Of a DNA stretch of 64,000 bases, positions 18,190 to 26,531 are shown piece by piece. Under the pieces are notes generated by a model, which did no database searches, was not told where the DNA came from, and worked only from the letters and a program-made list of their open reading frames with translations. Each line of letters begins with the position of its first letter. Positions within the stretch are counted from its first letter, which is position 1. Both the position numbers and the translations under genes were made by a program. The DNA comes from Prevotella melaninogenica (GTDB lineage Bacteria; Bacteroidota; Bacteroidia; Bacteroidales; Bacteroidaceae), in assembly GCF_003609775.1 (NCBI RefSeq), contig NZ_AP018049.1, positions 992,001-1,056,000 of the forward strand. The letters are read 5' to 3'.

Positions 18190-19437
18190 TTAAAGTTTTC
18201 CTGCTTCTCCAAGATAACTATCCTTAAAACCAAGGAAGTAAAGAACACCATCCAAACCGATAGTAGTAATATTTTGTTCAGCAGTTGCTTGTACACGTGG
18301 CTTAGCATGAAAAGCTATTCCCAAACCAGCTTCAGCAAGCATTGGAAGGTCATTAGCACCATCACCGACAGCTATAGTTTGTGCAAGATTCACCTTTTCA
18401 ACCTGAGCTAATAACTTTAATAGCTCAGCCTTACGTTTACCATCAACTATCTCACCCAAATAACGACCTGTAAGCTTATTATTCTCATCTATTTCGAGTT
18501 CATTAGCATAAACGTAATCAATACCATATTTACGCTGCAGATACTCTCCAAAGTAAGTGAATCCACCACTTAAAATCGCAATCTTATATCCACACTGCTT
18601 CAATACTGTCATCAAGCGATCAACACCTTCTGTAATAGGCATTGTTTCAGCAATATCCTTCATAACGTTAGCATCAAGACCTTTCAACAAAGCAACACGT
18701 TCTCTAAAGCTTTCCTTAAAGTCAATTTCACCGCGCATAGCTCGCTCAGTTATTTCAGCAACCTGTTTACCAACACCTGCACGCTTTGCCAATTCATCAA
18801 TACATTCTGTTTGAATGAGCGTAGAATCCATATCAAAGCATATAAGACGACGCATACGTCTGTACATATTGTCTTTCTGCAAAGAGAAGTCAATACCCTG
18901 CTCATGACTCATCTGCATAAGGTCAGCCTGCATCTGACTATAATCTTTTGGATTACCGCGCAGTGAGAATTCAATACACGCTCTCACATTCTGATTTCGT
19001 TTGCGTATACTCTGACGACCTGTCAAACGAAGAATTGAATCAATATTTATGCCTTGCTCAGTAATTACCCGAGTTGTTTCCTCAATATTGCGTGCTGACA
19101 ATGACCTTCCTATAATAGTAAGAATATATCTATTCTTTCCTTGTCTATCAACCCAATCCTCATATTCATCATCAGGTACTGGTGCAAATCCTATATTTAC
19201 ACCAAGTTCAGTAGCCTTAAATAAGAGTTCTTTCATTACTTGCCCTGCACCTTTCTCATCAATACGAATAAGGATACCAAGCGACAAAGTAGAATGTATA
19301 TCAGCCTGACCAATATCTAAAACATGAGCATTATAACGTGCAAGAATAGACATCACAGCCGTTGTCAAACCTGGTCTATCTTGTCCGGTTATACGAATAA
19401 GTATTAGTTCTTCTTGTTTTACCTTAGATTCTTTCAT
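18190..19437 (-). CDS. serB: Phosphoserine phosphatase with N-terminal ACT domains
   Basis: Last step of serine synthesis: O-phosphoserine to serine. The 415-residue protein has an N-terminal ACT domain (EELILIRITGQDRPGLTTAV) and a second ACT-like segment (about 100-180), then the HAD domain: ICFDMDSTLIQTECIDELA (motif I, near residue 195), ILSGGF (motif II), and VGDGANDLPML (motif IV). The ACT domains likely sense serine, as in other long SerB proteins. Transcribed alone from the promoter at 19457-19488. Confidence 0.95.
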   Translation of the reverse strand: MKESKVKQEELILIRITGQDRPGLTTAVMSILARYNAHVLDIGQADIHSTLSLGILIRIDEKGAGQVMKELLFKATELGVNIGFAPVPDDEYEDWVDRQGKNRYILTIIGRSLSARNIEETTRVITEQGINIDSILRLTGRQSIRKRNQNVRACIEFSLRGNPKDYSQMQADLMQMSHEQGIDFSLQKDNMYRRMRRLICFDMDSTLIQTECIDELAKRAGVGKQVAEITERAMRGEIDFKESFRERVALLKGLDANVMKDIAETMPITEGVDRLMTVLKQCGYKIAILSGGFTYFGEYLQRKYGIDYVYANELEIDENNKLTGRYLGEIVDGKRKAELLKLLAQVEKVNLAQTIAVGDGANDLPMLAEAGLGIAFHAKPRVQATAEQNITTIGLDGVLYFLGFKDSYLGEAGKL

Positions 19438-19456
19438 AATAAGTTCTTTATAAATG

Positions 19457-19488
19457 CAAAAGTAATCAATTCTAACGAAGTAAACAAA
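19457..19488 (-). promoter_or_regulatory. serB promoter
   Basis: Minus-strand TTTG (19485-19488), exactly 20 nt, TACTTTTG (19457-19464), 20 nt before the ATG at 19437. Confidence 0.82.
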
Positions 19489-19611
19489 TGTTGAGTATCA
19501 TTTACTTTATACTATCTATTCCTCTTAATAAGAAATATCTCAAAAAATGCGAATAAAGTTATACGCAAAAGAGAATACCATACTCAACTTTAACCCAAGC
19601 ACTATATATAC

Positions 19612-19651
19612 AAAAAAAGAATGCACTTAAACTCAAAGAGTAAGTGCATTC
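19612..19651 (-). terminator. Terminator of the 37-residue peptide gene
   Basis: Perfect 11-bp stem GAATGCACTTA/TAAGTGCATTC (19619-19629 with 19641-19651), followed on the minus strand by seven T. It lies 41 nt past the peptide stop. Confidence 0.9.
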
Positions 19652-19691
19652 TAAATCAGTCATAAAATATATAATCTAATACGCATACAAC

Positions 19692-19805
19692 TTAGTTGTA
19701 CCAAATTTCACCACCAAGCGTTTGATTAGCATCGGTGCGTTCTTTACTGTTTTGATTCTCGAAATCATAATCTTCGAAGAAATCATGTGTTTTGTTTTCT
19801 TTCAT
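19692..19805 (-). CDS. 37-residue peptide with C-terminal GGEIWYN, own transcription unit
   Basis: A very short gene with every expression signal. Minus-strand promoter TTG-20 nt-TATATTTG (19872-19902), a strong Shine-Dalgarno AGGAGG at 19814-19819, the ORF, then an intrinsic terminator (19612-19651). The ATG at 19805 is chosen because it lies 8 nt from the SD; an in-frame ATG at 19811 would be only 2 nt away. The peptide starts MKENKTHDFFEDYDFENQ, is acidic at first and polar in the middle, and ends LGGEIWYN. There is no signal peptide or membrane helix. The Gly-Gly is five residues from the end, unlike a classical double-glycine leader. I do not recognise a family. It could be a small regulatory protein or a peptide precursor; both are speculation. 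Confidence 0.72.
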   Translation of the reverse strand: MKENKTHDFFEDYDFENQNSKERTDANQTLGGEIWYN

Positions 19806-19871
19806 GTTCATTGCCTCCTGTTAATTAGACTAATTGGTAAATATATTGTGTTATCCGCTAAATAACTGATA

Positions 19872-19902
19872 CAAATATAAGTAAAATGAAAATAAAAATC
19901 AA
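19872..19902 (-). promoter_or_regulatory. Promoter of the 37-residue peptide gene
   Basis: Minus-strand TTG (19900-19902), 20 nt, TATATTTG (19872-19879). Start of transcription near 19865, giving a leader of about 60 nt. Confidence 0.82.
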
Positions 19903-20039
19903 GCCATACAGTAAATAAAAATTGAAAATTAGATATTTTTTAATGCATAACAAATATTTTTGTAATATAATATGCATCTTTAATCACAAAAGCAATTATA
20001 CTCGAATAAAAAATACTATAACATGAAAAAGAAATATAC

Positions 20040-20546
20040 TTAATGCCAAATATAAGTTAGAATATACTTTGAAGTACATTCACATTTAAATTCAAGAATA
20101 ACATTACGATTAAGATTAGTTACCAATCTTAACTGTGGATCAACTTTGATATCTTTTAAAGCTAAATGCTCCGAAGAAAAGAGTTTATACATAGCTTCTT
20201 TAGCACACCAAGCGATAAGCTTATCAGTAATATTAGTAAACTCTTCATCAACTCTAAGGAAACGCGATGATATGCGACTTACTCTATCAGAAATATATTC
20301 AATATCGATTCCTACTTCATATTCACGAGAAAGAATAACAGCAACATAACCAAGAGTATGCGATATACTAACATGATATCCTTCAATAATCGGTTTACCA
20401 TCCTCATTATGGCCTACCAAAGGTTGGTACCCTAACATTTCTGTTAGAACACGCCGCACCCCATCCTTCTCTGCTTGACGACCACCTTCTATATCGAGCA
20501 AGCCAATGGCTACTTTACCTTCTGCCTCATTCGTTATTCGTACCAC
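20040..20546 (-). CDS. 4'-phosphopantetheinyl transferase superfamily protein
   Basis: Transfers phosphopantetheine from CoA to a carrier-protein serine. The 168-residue protein has the three core motifs of the Sfp/AcpS superfamily: HVSISHT (about 58-64), VGIDIEYI (Asp ligands, about 78-85) and WCAKEAMYKL (about 112-121). The size lies between AcpS and Sfp types. The gene overlaps the end of gldE by 20 nt, so it is the last gene of the ssb-gldE-PPTase operon. The carrier-protein target is not known; no carrier gene is nearby. Confidence 0.92.
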   Translation of the reverse strand: MVRITNEAEGKVAIGLLDIEGGRQAEKDGVRRVLTEMLGYQPLVGHNEDGKPIIEGYHVSISHTLGYVAVILSREYEVGIDIEYISDRVSRISSRFLRVDEEFTNITDKLIAWCAKEAMYKLFSSEHLALKDIKVDPQLRLVTNLNRNVILEFKCECTSKYILTYIWH

Positions 20547-21846
20547 AGACTGTAACCTTCACTTTACTAATACGACGCTCTTCAATAGCTAAAACCTCAA
20601 ACTTGTAGTTTTTATATATTAGCATCTCATGCACTGCAGGGAAGTCACCCTTAATTTCCAAGAGTAAACCTGCCAAAGAATCAGCATCGCCTTCAATTTC
20701 ATCAAACTCATCGTCAGGAAGATTTAGAATCTTAGAAAAGTCTTTTAAAAGAGTTTTTCCCTCAAAGATATAGATATTTGAACCTAACTTAGTATAGTTA
20801 CGCTCTTCTTCATCAAATTCATCATTAATCTCACCTACAATTTCTTCAAGGATATCCTCTAATGTTACAATACCACTCGTACCACCAAATTCATCAACTA
20901 CAATAGCTATATGAACCTTATTCTCTTGAAAATCACGTAAAAGATCATCAATCTTCTTCGTCTCAGGTACAAAATAAGGTGGACGTATCAAGCTCTGCCA
21001 CCTAAAATTTATAGGCTTTGAGAGATGAGGTAAAAGGTCTTTAATATAAAGAACACCACGTATGTTATCCTGATTATCTTGATAAACAGGAATACGAGAG
21101 TAGTTATTTTCTACAATGCACTTCAAAACATCTTCGTATGAACATCGAATATCCAAGTCAACAATATCTTGACGAGAAGTCATTACTTCCTTAGCTGTCT
21201 CATCACCAAAACGGATAATACCCTGAAGCATCCCCTGCTCGTCCTTAATATCATTCTTATCCGTAAGCTCCAAAGCCTGTTCAAGGTCATCAACAGACAA
21301 TTGACGACTCTCCTTCTGTACTACCTTTTCTGCAAAAGCACCACTTTTCAATAGTACTGTTTCAATAGGCCAAAATAGTCTACGAAAGAAAACAATACCT
21401 TTTACACCGCTCCTACAAAAAGCCAATGGGCTTCTTCTACTATAAACCTTTGGAATAATCTCACCAAAGAGTAAAAGCAAAAAAGTCAATAGAATGGTTA
21501 CACAAAGAAACTGCAACCACTCTTCCTTAAATGTAAACAGACTGGAAAAGATATAATTACATAGCATAATAATAGCCACATTGACAAGATTATTCGTTAT
21601 AAGAATTGTTGCCAATGTACGCTCACTATCATCTCTTAGTTGTTGGATAAGTCTATCTGACGCATTTTTATCTGGATCAAGCGACTCTATATCTGTTGGA
21701 GATAAACTAAAAAAAGCTATCTCTGATGCACTTGCAAAACCTGACAGAAATAGTAGAGAAACTGCCAATAGAAATGCTATAACAACACTAAAATCTATTG
21801 GATTAACACTTATATAAGAAGAAAAATCTACTAAAAAACTATCCAT
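20527..21846 (-). CDS. gldE: Gliding motility-associated protein GldE (CNNM/CBS/CorC family)
   Basis: A 439-residue membrane protein of the HlyC/CorC family. N-terminal CNNM domain with about four helices (SVVIAFLLAVSLLFLSGFAS, then LLTFLLLLFGEIIPKVYSRR), a CBS pair (about 200-330, SRIPVYQDNQDNIRGVLYIK and VDEFGGTSGIVTLEDILEEI), and the C-terminal CorC_HlyC domain with DEFDEIEGDADSLAGLLLE. The ssb-gldE order is the conserved Bacteroidetes arrangement that separates GldE from generic CorC proteins. GldE supports assembly or stability of T9SS/gliding components in Flavobacterium; in a non-gliding Prevotella it probably serves T9SS. Its ATG overlaps the ssb stop as TAATG, implying coupled translation. 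Confidence 0.9.
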   Translation of the reverse strand: MDSFLVDFSSYISVNPIDFSVVIAFLLAVSLLFLSGFASASEIAFFSLSPTDIESLDPDKNASDRLIQQLRDDSERTLATILITNNLVNVAIIMLCNYIFSSLFTFKEEWLQFLCVTILLTFLLLLFGEIIPKVYSRRSPLAFCRSGVKGIVFFRRLFWPIETVLLKSGAFAEKVVQKESRQLSVDDLEQALELTDKNDIKDEQGMLQGIIRFGDETAKEVMTSRQDIVDLDIRCSYEDVLKCIVENNYSRIPVYQDNQDNIRGVLYIKDLLPHLSKPINFRWQSLIRPPYFVPETKKIDDLLRDFQENKVHIAIVVDEFGGTSGIVTLEDILEEIVGEINDEFDEEERNYTKLGSNIYIFEGKTLLKDFSKILNLPDDEFDEIEGDADSLAGLLLEIKGDFPAVHEMLIYKNYKFEVLAIEERRISKVKVTVCGTNNE

Positions 21847-22253
21847 TAAAAAGGTAAATTAGAATCATCTGCAGCATCAGTAGCACTATCGTCTACTTTC
21901 TCTCCAGAAATACTTTCAGTTTTACGGGATGCGGAAAGCCATTCAAGGTTGTCACCATAAATCTCTGTAACATAACGACGCATACCTTTCTTATCATCAT
22001 AAGTACGATAACGTACACGTCCCTCAATATAAAGTTTATCACCTTTATGAATATATTTCTCGGCATACTTTGCCAATGCTTTAAAAAGTACAATATTATG
22101 CCAATCAGTATGATCAGGCACAACTGTGCCGTTAGGAAGTGTATATCCACGCTCCGTAGTAGCCAATGTAAAGGAGGCTACACATTGATCTGCATCATAA
22201 TAATGTATCTCTGGCTCACGACCAACATTGCCAATCAACATTACTTTATTCAT
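21846..22253 (-). CDS. ssb: Single-stranded DNA-binding protein
   Basis: Binds ssDNA in replication, repair and recombination. The start at 22253 (MNKVMLIGNVGREPEIHYY) fits the family; 8 more residues upstream are not conserved. It gives 135 residues: an OB fold in the first 110, a short linker, and the acidic tip DDSNLPF that recruits partner proteins. The stop overlaps the gldE start (TAATG). Confidence 0.96.
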   Translation of the reverse strand: MNKVMLIGNVGREPEIHYYDADQCVASFTLATTERGYTLPNGTVVPDHTDWHNIVLFKALAKYAEKYIHKGDKLYIEGRVRYRTYDDKKGMRRYVTEIYGDNLEWLSASRKTESISGEKVDDSATDAADDSNLPF

Positions 22254-22283
22254 AAAAGAGCAATAACAAAAAGGCATGCGAAA

Positions 22284-22823
22284 TTACTTCCACATACCTA
22301 AATATCTAAACTTAAAATTCTTACCTTTAGCTGATGGGAACTGACTTCTATTATCTACCCTATCCTTCAAATACTCAACAATACGATTATAACAATCCCA
22401 TCCAGACACAGCCTTACACTGTGCTACAAAATGAGTATCACGATATTCATGCTTACCTGAAGTAGGAATCAAAACAACACGTTTGAAATCGAGTTCGCCT
22501 TCATACCATCCTTCGCGTTCCTCATTGAGATGCATAATAGCAGGATTATCCTTACGTGCCATTCCATCAACAGCAGGACGAAGAGCTTTTTTCTGCTTAA
22601 AATCCATCATAGTAGCAGCCTCTGTCTTTATCACAATAAAATAAACACGAGGACGTACTTTATAACGTTTTGGATAGAAAACATCGTTGGAAGCATAATT
22701 TCTAATATCATCTTCCAAATCAGGAGTGAGCTGAATGTCAGGAATAGAACTTAGAAAATCTAAAGCTTCCTCAACATTATGTACTAATACTTCATTATCG
22801 AAATATCGCAAATATAAATTCAT
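22284..22823 (-). CDS. Conserved hypothetical protein upstream of ssb
   Basis: A 179-residue cytoplasmic protein beginning MNLYLRYFDNEVLVHNVEEA. No membrane segment or signal peptide. Notable segments are YPKRYKVRPRVYFIVIKTEA, REGWYEGELDFKRVVLIPTS and the basic end KGKNFKFRYLGMWK. No family recognised, although the composition (Bacteroidales-like, moderately basic, many aromatics) suggests a conserved lineage-specific protein. It is 30 nt upstream of the ssb start and probably begins the ssb-gldE-PPTase transcript. Confidence 0.7.
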   Translation of the reverse strand: MNLYLRYFDNEVLVHNVEEALDFLSSIPDIQLTPDLEDDIRNYASNDVFYPKRYKVRPRVYFIVIKTEAATMMDFKQKKALRPAVDGMARKDNPAIMHLNEEREGWYEGELDFKRVVLIPTSGKHEYRDTHFVAQCKAVSGWDCYNRIVEYLKDRVDNRSQFPSAKGKNFKFRYLGMWK

Positions 22824-22858
22824 AAAGAAATTGCTATGTATGTTTCTCTAAAAAAAAG

Positions 22859-22931
<73 letters not shown>

Positions 22932-22971
22932 ATTTAATATTGTAAGTAACTACTTACTTTAAAATTCTATG

Positions 22972-23055
22972 TGAAGAGGAGGAGACTCGAACTCCCACGA
23001 AACAATTTTCACTACCCCCTCAAAGTAGCGCGTCTACCAATTCCGCCACCTCTCC
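22972..23055 (-). tRNA. tRNA-Leu (anticodon GAG)
   Basis: Class II tRNA with a long variable arm; acceptor GGAGAGG pairs with CCTCTTC, anticodon GAG at 23019-23021. CCA not encoded. Confidence 0.94.
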
Positions 23056-23084
23056 AGCATATACATAATATTCTGTTTTAAAAG

Positions 23085-23166
23085 TGCCCAGAACAGGACT
23101 CGAACCTGCACGTCGTGAAACACACGCACCTGAAACGTGCGCGTCTACCAATTCCGCCACCTGGGC
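23085..23166 (-). tRNA. tRNA-Leu (anticodon CAG)
   Basis: Class II tRNA; acceptor GCCCAGG pairs with TCTGGGC, anticodon CAG at 23130-23132, long variable arm. CCA not encoded. Confidence 0.94.
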
Positions 23167-23208
23167 ATAACTTAGAAGAAAACTTCTAAATAATTCAGAA
23201 TATCAAAG

Positions 23209-23281
<73 letters not shown>

Positions 23282-23320
23282 ATTTAACGTCTCTCTTTCT
23301 CTAAAGAGTTAGACAAAAAG

Positions 23321-23394
23321 TCGGGGTGACAGGATTCGAACCTGCGACCGCCTGATCCCAAACCAGATGCGCTACCGAGCTGCGCTACACCCCG
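23321..23394 (-). tRNA. tRNA-Pro (anticodon TGG)
   Basis: Acceptor CGGGGTG pairs with CACCCCG; anticodon TGG at 23358-23360. First tRNA of the array, 43 nt after the promoter -7 box. Confidence 0.95.
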
Positions 23395-23437
23395 TTGCAT
23401 ATTCATTAGTGATTGACTCATTTCTGAATTGCGAGTG

Positions 23438-23469
23438 CAAAGGTACTATATATTTCCGACACCTCCAAA
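23438..23469 (-). promoter_or_regulatory. Promoter of the five-tRNA array
   Basis: Minus-strand TTTG (23466-23469), exactly 20 nt, TACCTTTG (23438-23445). Confidence 0.85.
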
Positions 23470-24012
23470 CTTTTCCATGTTTTTTTTCAATAAAGATCAC
23501 CCATTTTATGATAAAATCTGTACCAGAAAAGCCTATAACAACCGCAAAGTTTTTGATAAACAAGCAATTACAAAAAGAAACAGCCACAAAGAAAAAAATG
23601 AGGAAAATACATTATTCTGTACTACTACATATAAAATCAAATCTCAATTATATAATAACAGATGTATAACAACTAATTATTATTTCTCATTTGACCACTA
23701 AAAAAACGACAAACATTATATATTAAGCTAACAAAATAGCCTCTACGAATAACCTTACAAGCGTCTATTCCAAATTATTTTCATGAAAAATAAATGATTT
23801 TCTTCATGAAAATAACTATTTTACTTCATTAAAAGAATATATCAGAAACAATATCTAACACGCAAAAACTATCAAAATCTTAGATAAAGAATATCTTATT
23901 AAACCTTTATATGCCTAACAAAGAATATTAACCCACTCTTTCTTGTTTCCTTCCAGAATAATTAACAACAACCTACCCCCCTCATCAACCATATATATAA
24001 AGTGTAAAACAA

Positions 24013-24052
24013 AAAACGAAGGGATTACTCTATAAGAATAATCCCTTCGTTT
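24013..24052 (-). terminator. Terminator of the serine palmitoyltransferase gene
   Basis: Perfect 14-bp stem AAACGAAGGGATTA/TAATCCCTTCGTTT (24014-24027 with 24039-24052) followed on the minus strand by a T run; 43 nt past the stop. Confidence 0.88.
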
Positions 24053-24094
24053 CTTTACTATTATAATCCTTTTTATATAGGAAGTATATACAAC

Positions 24095-25285
24095 TTACTT
24101 AATAATACCCTGCGCTTTAAAAATCTTAGTCAACGCTTGAACACCACGTTCAACCTGCTCCTCTGTATGAGTAGCCATTAATGCAAAGCGCACCAAAGTA
24201 TCCTGTGGAGCACATGCTGGAGGAATTACTGGGTTAATAAATACACCAGCCTCATACGCCAACTTAGTTACCACGAAAGTCTTTTCAATATCACGTACAT
24301 AAAGAGGAATAATTGGACTCTCTGTATCGCCAATCTCAAAGCCCTCTTCTCTGAAACGCTTCAAAGCATAGTTAGTTACCTTCCACAACTGCTCCAAACG
24401 TTCTGGCTCCTGCTCAAGAATATGAAGTGCCTCCAACGCTGCTGCTGTTGCAGCTGGCGCATTACTTGCTGAGAAGATATATGTACGGCAAGTATGACGA
24501 AGATAGTTGATAGTATCTTTATCACCAGCAATAAAACCACCAATTGATGCCAAACTCTTAGAGAAAGTACCCATGATAAGGTCAACCTCGTCTGTCAAAC
24601 CGAAATGATCACAAACACCTCTACCCTGACGTCCGAAAACACCTAAACCATGCGCCTCATCAACCATGATTGAGCAATTATACTTATGCTTCAACTCAAC
24701 AATTGCTGGCAAATTAGCCAAGTCACCCTCCATAGAGAAGACGCCATCAACAACAATCAGCTTTACAGCCTCTTGAGGAAGTCTCTGGAGAACACGCTCC
24801 AAATCTTCCATATCATTGTGCTTATAGCGAAGTTGAGTTGCAAAACTCAAACGACGTCCATCAACGATACTTGCGTGATCACGGTCATCACAGATAACAT
24901 AGTCACCACGTCCTACTACAACAGAGAGGACACCAGCATTTACAGAGAAACCTGTTGAAAAAACAAGCGCCTCATCCTTGCCTTCAAAAGCAGCAAGCTC
25001 TTTCTCCAACTGAACATGAAGATCGAGTGTACCATTTAAGAAACGACTTCCGGCACAACCTGAGCCATACTTTTCAAGAGCGAGCTGAGCAGCTTTAATT
25101 ACACGTGGATCATTTGGCAAACCTGTGTAGGCATTAGAGCCAAACATAAGAATCTCGTTGCCATCAATATCTGTAACTTCTGTTCCTTGCTTACTTGTAA
25201 TCTCACGGAAGTATGGATAAACACCAGCATCCATAAACTTCTGTGGCTCGCGGTAGCTTTTGTACTTGTCTTGTAACTGTCCCAT
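24095..25285 (-). CDS. spt: Serine palmitoyltransferase (alpha-oxoamine synthase)
   Basis: A 396-residue PLP enzyme that condenses serine with a long-chain acyl-CoA, the first step of sphingolipid synthesis in Bacteroidales. The family is the alpha-oxoamine synthases, which includes Kbl and BioF. The PLP-lysine motif reads GTFSKSLASIGGFIAG, the SPT type; Kbl has GTLGKALGG-like sequence. Other motifs are MFGSNAYTGL, GSGCAGSRFLNG, and MVDEAHGLGVFG. The length equals the Bacteroides SPT. A generic pipeline may label it Kbl. It is divergent from a lipid kinase across 197 nt. Confidence 0.88.
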   Translation of the reverse strand: MGQLQDKYKSYREPQKFMDAGVYPYFREITSKQGTEVTDIDGNEILMFGSNAYTGLPNDPRVIKAAQLALEKYGSGCAGSRFLNGTLDLHVQLEKELAAFEGKDEALVFSTGFSVNAGVLSVVVGRGDYVICDDRDHASIVDGRRLSFATQLRYKHNDMEDLERVLQRLPQEAVKLIVVDGVFSMEGDLANLPAIVELKHKYNCSIMVDEAHGLGVFGRQGRGVCDHFGLTDEVDLIMGTFSKSLASIGGFIAGDKDTINYLRHTCRTYIFSASNAPAATAAALEALHILEQEPERLEQLWKVTNYALKRFREEGFEIGDTESPIIPLYVRDIEKTFVVTKLAYEAGVFINPVIPPACAPQDTLVRFALMATHTEEQVERGVQALTKIFKAQGIIK

Positions 25286-25439
25286 TATTTTTTAATATGG
25301 TGTAGTCATTAAACTACTTAAATATTATTTTCAGGCTGCAAAGATACTAAATTAGAATGACAAAATGGTCTTTTTGATTAGAAAAGTGATTTTTAAACAT
25401 TTTTACTCTCATATATCCACGACATAACCGATAAATATG

Positions 25440-25447
25440 TAACTTTG
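25440..25447 (+). promoter_or_regulatory. -7 box of the lipid kinase gene
   Basis: TAACTTTG at 25440-25447, 35 nt before the ATG; the -33 element is weak. The divergent spt gene has a TATCTTTG box on the minus strand at 25339-25346. Confidence 0.55.
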
Positions 25448-25482
25448 TGCAAATAAAAACCATACGCTGATTATTTGGCACA

Positions 25483-26514
25483 ATGAATAAGAAAAAAATT
25501 GTTTTTATCCTAAACCCTATATCGGGTACTGTGAGTAAGGCTGGTATTCCTGACCTCATTGAAGAACGACTCGATAAAGATAAGTTTGACTATCGCATTG
25601 CAGAAACACAACATGCTGGTCACGCAACTGAACTTGCACGGGAAGCTGTGGAAGAAGGGGTAGATGTTGTCGTTGCCGTAGGCGGAGATGGTACTGTTAA
25701 TGAGGTTGGAAGGTCACTTATCAATACTAAGTCAGCAATGGGCATACTCCCTTGTGGCTCTGGAAATGGACTTGCAAGGCATCTAAACCTACCGATGAAC
25801 CTAAAGAAATGCGTTGACATTTTAAACTACTATGATGTTAAATCGCTTGACTATGGTATCATCAACGATCACCCTTTCTTCTGTACTTGTGGAATGGGTT
25901 TCGATGCTTTCATTTCTATGAAATTTGCAGAGGCAGGGAAACGTGGACCTATCACTTATATGCAGAAAGTTCTTGAAGAAGGATTAAGCTATGAGCCAGA
26001 AACCTACGTCATAGAAGATAAGGATGGTACACATCGTTATAAAGCTTTCCTCGTATCAGCAGCCAATGCCTCACAATATGGTAACAATGCATATATCGCT
26101 CCACAAGCATCTATGAGTGATGGCTTGTTGGATATTATCATCATGGAACCATTTGACCTCATTGAAGCCCCACAGGTTGCGATTGAACTTTTCAACAAGA
26201 CCTTGGATAAGAATCTAAAAATTAAGACTTTCAGAGCCAAGCATATTCATATACACCGCAAGAAGGAGGGCGTTATCCATTACGATGGTGACCCTATTAC
26301 ATCTGGTGCTGATGTAGACATCTCTGTTGTACCAAAGGGAATTAACATTATTGTAAACCCTAAGGGAGGAAAAGATTGCAGACAACCAAATATGTTGCAA
26401 ACTGCCTTTTCTGAAATATTCTACAACATTGACTTGATGAGACAAGACCTTACCAAACAAAGTAGAAAGGTGCAGGCTATCAATAAAAATATACTGCGCA
26501 AACTGAATATATAA
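25483..26514 (+). CDS. Diacylglycerol/sphingosine kinase-type lipid kinase (YegS/BmrU family)
   Basis: A 343-residue soluble lipid kinase. The nucleotide-binding motif GGDGTVNEV is at residues 67-75, followed by GILPCGSGNGLARHLNL, the conserved glycine-rich loop. C-terminal half: DYGIINDHPFFCTCGMGFDAF, SDGLLDIIIMEPFDL, and HIHIHRKKEGVIHYDGDPI, all typical of the DAGK_cat family, which includes eukaryotic sphingosine and ceramide kinases. The position next to spt suggests a sphingoid or ceramide substrate, but diacylglycerol or undecaprenol is also possible. Cotranscribed with trmN6 (17-nt gap). Confidence 0.9.
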   Translation: MNKKKIVFILNPISGTVSKAGIPDLIEERLDKDKFDYRIAETQHAGHATELAREAVEEGVDVVVAVGGDGTVNEVGRSLINTKSAMGILPCGSGNGLARHLNLPMNLKKCVDILNYYDVKSLDYGIINDHPFFCTCGMGFDAFISMKFAEAGKRGPITYMQKVLEEGLSYEPETYVIEDKDGTHRYKAFLVSAANASQYGNNAYIAPQASMSDGLLDIIIMEPFDLIEAPQVAIELFNKTLDKNLKIKTFRAKHIHIHRKKEGVIHYDGDPITSGADVDISVVPKGINIIVNPKGGKDCRQPNMLQTAFSEIFYNIDLMRQDLTKQSRKVQAINKNILRKLNI

Positions 26515-26531
26515 ACTCCCAACCCAGACGA

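Larger units (their letters stand above)
19438..20039. other. Stretch between serB and the PPTase gene
   Basis: Contains the serB promoter (19457-19488), and the complete transcription unit of the 37-residue peptide (19612-19902). The remaining 130 bases up to 20039 are very AT-rich and hold nothing recognised. Confidence 0.7.
23395..24094. other. 700-bp gene-free stretch between the tRNA array and spt
   Basis: Holds the tRNA promoter at the left, near-palindromes TTATTTTCATGAAAA around 23775-23815, and the spt terminator (24013-24052). The short frames on either strand around 23370-23700 have no start signals and are not called. Confidence 0.6.

Noticed and set aside
23367..23701. Frames of 70-100 codons next to the tRNA-Pro gene
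   Set aside because: They begin inside the tRNA or its promoter and have the residue use of random AT-rich DNA.
24095..25285. Reading of this gene as 2-amino-3-ketobutyrate CoA ligase (kbl)
   Set aside because: The PLP-lysine region GTFSKSLASIGG fits serine palmitoyltransferase, no threonine dehydrogenase gene lies nearby, and the length equals the Bacteroides enzyme.
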